A stretch of DNA of 64,000 nt from NCBI GenBank assembly GCA_007751475.1, contig CP036434.1:1116001-1180000 (forward strand), read 5' to 3'. The DNA is from Saltatorellus ferox. Lineage in GTDB: Bacteria > Planctomycetota > UBA1135 > GCA-002686595. The notes below the pieces were generated by a model, which saw nothing but the letters and a program-made list of their open reading frames with translations, did not search any database and was not told the DNA's origin. The translations under genes were made by a program, and so were the position numbers. Below are positions 61,918-64,000 of the stretch, one piece after another. Position 1 is the stretch's first letter. Every line of letters begins with the position of its first letter.

Positions 61918-61969
61918 GTGTTGCAAGTGACTCGCCCCTGGCGCGACAGGTGGAGCGTTCTGCAACACA
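61917..61969. promoter_or_regulatory. Candidate activator-binding site: 9-bp inverted repeat
   Basis: TGTGTTGCA at 61917-61925 and TGCAACACA at 61961-61969 are perfect inverted copies with 35 bp between. They lie about 90-140 bp upstream of the predicted sigma-54 start for the aldehyde dehydrogenase, as an enhancer should. The left half abuts the activator's own start codon, allowing autoregulation. Confidence 0.55.
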
Positions 61970-62031
61970 CCGTGGCGGTCGAGCGCGTGGCTTCGCCGCT
62001 CCCGTCCCATCGGGACGCCCTTTCCCGGAAA

Positions 62032-62047
62032 CGGCATGGCTCTTGCT
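62032..62047 (+). promoter_or_regulatory. Sigma-54 (-24/-12) promoter for aldehyde dehydrogenase
   Basis: CGGCATGGCTCTTGCT matches TGGCAC-N5-TTGCW with the essential GG (62033-62034) and GC (62045-62046) exactly 10 bp apart; only two non-critical bases differ. Transcription would start near 62058, about 73 bp before the ATG at 62131. A sigma-54 activator gene is divergent next to it. Confidence 0.65.
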
Positions 62048-62130
62048 GGTGAATCGAAGCGGACCACGCCGTTACGAACGAAGCGCTGCCGCCTTTTCCG
62101 ATCCCTTGACTCAGCCTATTCGAAAGCCCG

Positions 62131-63651
62131 ATGACGTACGCCGCCCCCAATACCGAAGGTTCGATCGTCCAGTTCAAGAGCCGCTACGAGAACTTCATCG
62201 GAGGCGAGTGGGTCGCACCCAAGAAGGGCCAGTACTTCGAGAACATCACGCCGGTCACCGGGAAGCCGTTCTGCGAGATCCCGCGCTCGACCGGCGAGGA
62301 CGTCGAGATGGCCGTCGAGGCGGCGCACAAGGCCTTTGCGACCTGGAAGAAGACTTCGCCGACCGAACGCGCGCAGATCCTCAACAAGATCGCTGATCGA
62401 CTCGAGGCCGACCTCGAGGAACTGGCCGTCGCGGAATGCTGGGAGAACGGCAAGGCCGTCCGCGAGACGCTCGCCGCCGACCTGCCGCTCGCGATCGACC
62501 ACTTTCGGTACTTCGCGGGCGCGATCCGCGCCCAGGAGGGGTCGCTCGGTGAACTCGATCACGACACCGTGGCGTATCACTTCCACGAGCCGATCGGTGT
62601 CGTGGGGCAGATCATCCCGTGGAACTTTCCGATCCTCATGGCGACGTGGAAGCTCGCGCCGGCGCTGGCCGCGGGCTGCTGCGTGGTCCTGAAGCCCGCG
62701 GAGCAAACGCCGGTGTCGATCCTCCTCGTGATGGAGAAGATCGCCGACCTTCTGCCGCCGGGTGTGATCAACGTCGTCAACGGCTTCGGCGTCGAGGCAG
62801 GCAAGCCGCTCGCCCAGCACCCTCGAATCGCGAAGGTCGCCTTCACGGGTGAGACGACGACCGGTCGCCTCATCATGCAATACGCATCCGACAACTTGAT
62901 CCCGGTCACGCTGGAGCTGGGCGGCAAGTCGCCGAACATCTTCTTCGCCGACGTGCTGCGCGAAGACGATGACTTCCGCTCGAAGTCCCTGGAGGGCTTC
63001 GCGATGTTTGCGCTCAACCAGGGAGAGGTCTGCACGTGTCCGTCGCGTGCGCTCGTCCAGAAGTCGATGGAGGAGGAGTTCACCGAGCTCGCGGTCGCGC
63101 GCACGAAGGCGATCGTCCAGGGCAACCCGCTCGACCCGAAGACGATGATCGGCGCCCAGGCGTCGAACGATCAGTTCGAGAAGATCCTCAGCTACATCGA
63201 CATCGGCAAGCACGAAGGCGCGAAGGTCCTGACGGGCGGCGGCAAGGCCGAACTGGACGGGGATCTCGCTGGCGGCTACTACGTCCAGCCGACGATCTTC
63301 CAGGGCCACAACAAGATGCGCGTCTTCCAGGAGGAGATCTTCGGACCGGTCGTGTCGCTGACGACGTTCACCGACTACGCGAACGCCATCGAGATCGCCA
63401 ACGACACGCTGTACGGGCTCGGCGCAGGCGTGTGGACCCGCGACTCCAACACGGCCTACCGCACGGGTCGCGACGTTCAGGCGGGTCGCGTCTGGACGAA
63501 CTGCTACCACCTCTACCCGGCGCACGCCGCGTTCGGTGGCTACAAGCAGTCCGGCATCGGCCGCGAGAATCACCTGATGATGCTGCGTCACTACCAGAAC
63601 ACGAAGAACCTGCTCGTGAGCTACAACGAAGCGCCGATGGGCTTCTTCTAA
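62131..63651 (+). CDS. NAD-dependent aldehyde dehydrogenase (ExaC/AldB/AcoD type)
   Basis: 506 residues. '[20 protein letters not shown]' at the start, '[20 protein letters not shown]', '[15 protein letters not shown]', catalytic Glu in '[15 protein letters not shown]' and the nucleophile Cys in '[14 protein letters not shown]' place it in the acetaldehyde-dehydrogenase group (E. coli AldB, Pseudomonas ExaC, Cupriavidus AcoD). It oxidises acetaldehyde or similar short aldehydes to the acid in the cytoplasm. A sigma-54 promoter lies 73 bp upstream and an AcoR-like activator is divergent. The stop overlaps the DUF779 gene start (TAATG), as often seen for this pair. Confidence 0.93.
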   Translation: MTYAAPNTEGSIVQFKSRYENFIGGEWVAPKKGQYFENITPVTGKPFCEIPRSTGEDVEMAVEAAHKAFATWKKTSPTERAQILNKIADRLEADLEELAVAECWENGKAVRETLAADLPLAIDHFRYFAGAIRAQEGSLGELDHDTVAYHFHEPIGVVGQIIPWNFPILMATWKLAPALAAGCCVVLKPAEQTPVSILLVMEKIADLLPPGVINVVNGFGVEAGKPLAQHPRIAKVAFTGETTTGRLIMQYASDNLIPVTLELGGKSPNIFFADVLREDDDFRSKSLEGFAMFALNQGEVCTCPSRALVQKSMEEEFTELAVARTKAIVQGNPLDPKTMIGAQASNDQFEKILSYIDIGKHEGAKVLTGGGKAELDGDLAGGYYVQPTIFQGHNKMRVFQEEIFGPVVSLTTFTDYANAIEIANDTLYGLGAGVWTRDSNTAYRTGRDVQAGRVWTNCYHLYPAHAAFGGYKQSGIGRENHLMMLRHYQNTKNLLVSYNEAPMGFF

Positions 63652-64000
63652 TGAGCACTCCCCCGCGCATCATGGCCACGCCGGCCGCCATGGAGCTGAT
63701 CTCGGAGCTGGAGGCGGACCACGGGCCGCTCATGTTCCATCAGTCCGGTGGCTGCTGCGACGGCAGCTCGCCCATGTGCTACCCGAAAGGGGAGCTACGG
63801 GTCGGGCCCCAGGACGTGCTGCTCGGCAAGATCGGCGAGACCGAGGTCTGGATCGGCAGCGCGCAGTTCGAGCTGTGGAAGCACACCCAGCTCGTCCTGG
63901 ATGTCGTACCGGGCCGCGGCGCTGGCTTCTCGTTGGAGTCGCCGACGGGCAAGCGGTTCCTGACGCGCAGTCGCGTGTTCACACCGGAAGAACAGGCGGC
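63651..64000 (+). CDS. DUF779 domain protein (truncated by window edge)
   Basis: 116 codons visible from the ATG at 63651, which overlaps the aldehyde-dehydrogenase stop. The DUF779 landmark 'MFHQSGGCCDGSSPMCYP' is present near residue 32, followed by 'VWIGSAQFELWKHTQLVLDV' and 'FSLESPTGKRFLTRSRVF'. The family is about 120-130 residues, so the gene is nearly complete. DUF779 genes are commonly linked to acetaldehyde dehydrogenase genes. The Cys pair suggests metal binding or a redox role, but no activity is established. Confidence 0.9.
   Translation, partial: MSTPPRIMATPAAMELISELEADHGPLMFHQSGGCCDGSSPMCYPKGELRVGPQDVLLGKIGETEVWIGSAQFELWKHTQLVLDVVPGRGAGFSLESPTGKRFLTRSRVFTPEEQA

Noticed and set aside
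1-64000. tRNA or rRNA genes
   Set aside because: No cloverleaf with a GTTCRANNC T-arm and CCA-type end, and no rRNA core sequence, was found by eye on either strand.

Overview
The window is a high-GC bacterial chromosome segment. It is densely packed with genes encoding secreted proteins, lipoproteins and von Willebrand A (VWA) proteins. Several of the secreted proteins end in the same roughly 100-130 residue C-terminal module, and there are DUF3299 proteins, FG-GAP/VCBS proteins, a nona-heme cytochrome and a beta-helix protein. This mix points to a Planctomycetota-like, Gram-negative, probably aquatic organism. That assignment is inference from protein style; there is no rRNA, tRNA or taxonomic marker in the window.

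Layout. 0-8.3 kb: an AbgT-type transporter running off the left edge, a LOG-family nucleotide-binding protein, then a tightly coupled four-gene set (ABC ATPase, FtsX-type permease, His-rich lipoprotein, DUF3299 lipoprotein) that resembles Zrg-type metal-uptake loci. A duplicated zinc-ribbon membrane protein follows, coupled to a saccharopine-dehydrogenase-like reductase. 8.3-14.9 kb: a leftward operon (redoxin lipoprotein, second DUF3299 protein, HEAT-repeat protein), a lone PilT-type ATPase with a poly-Q tail, and a secreted protein of unknown function. 15-25.9 kb: an S9 (DPP-IV-like) peptidase, secreted proteins, a class V aminotransferase, a VWA/delta-60 lipoprotein and a ThrE-type exporter. 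25.9-30.2 kb: an outer-membrane lipoprotein with an R/D/Y-rich region, a small lipoprotein, an FG-GAP gene split by an in-frame TGA, and an alpha/beta hydrolase.

30.3-43.9 kb is the most distinctive stretch. Three VIT-VWA proteins sit close together and each is translationally coupled or tightly linked to a different partner: a two-component system, a rhombosortase (with a matching GlyGly-CTERM tail on the VWA protein), and an ECF sigma factor plus a 72-residue protein. A nona-heme c-type cytochrome lies among them.

44-52.2 kb is accessory DNA. It holds an IS110-family element with a structured leader (a possible bridge RNA), two adjacent giant palindromes with a third partial copy, a CAP-domain protein and a decayed gene. 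52.2-58.8 kb returns to secreted proteins: a 4 x 197-residue beta-helix protein and a di-heme peroxidase, both with the shared type of C-terminal region. 59-64 kb holds a DUF429 gene and a complete-looking sigma-54 circuit: an AcoR-like activator divergent from an aldehyde dehydrogenase/DUF779 pair, with a good -24/-12 promoter and a perfect 9-bp inverted repeat upstream.

Where several start codons were possible I chose the one that gives a signal peptide, a lipobox or ATGA-type coupling, and say so. No tRNA, rRNA or CRISPR array was seen.
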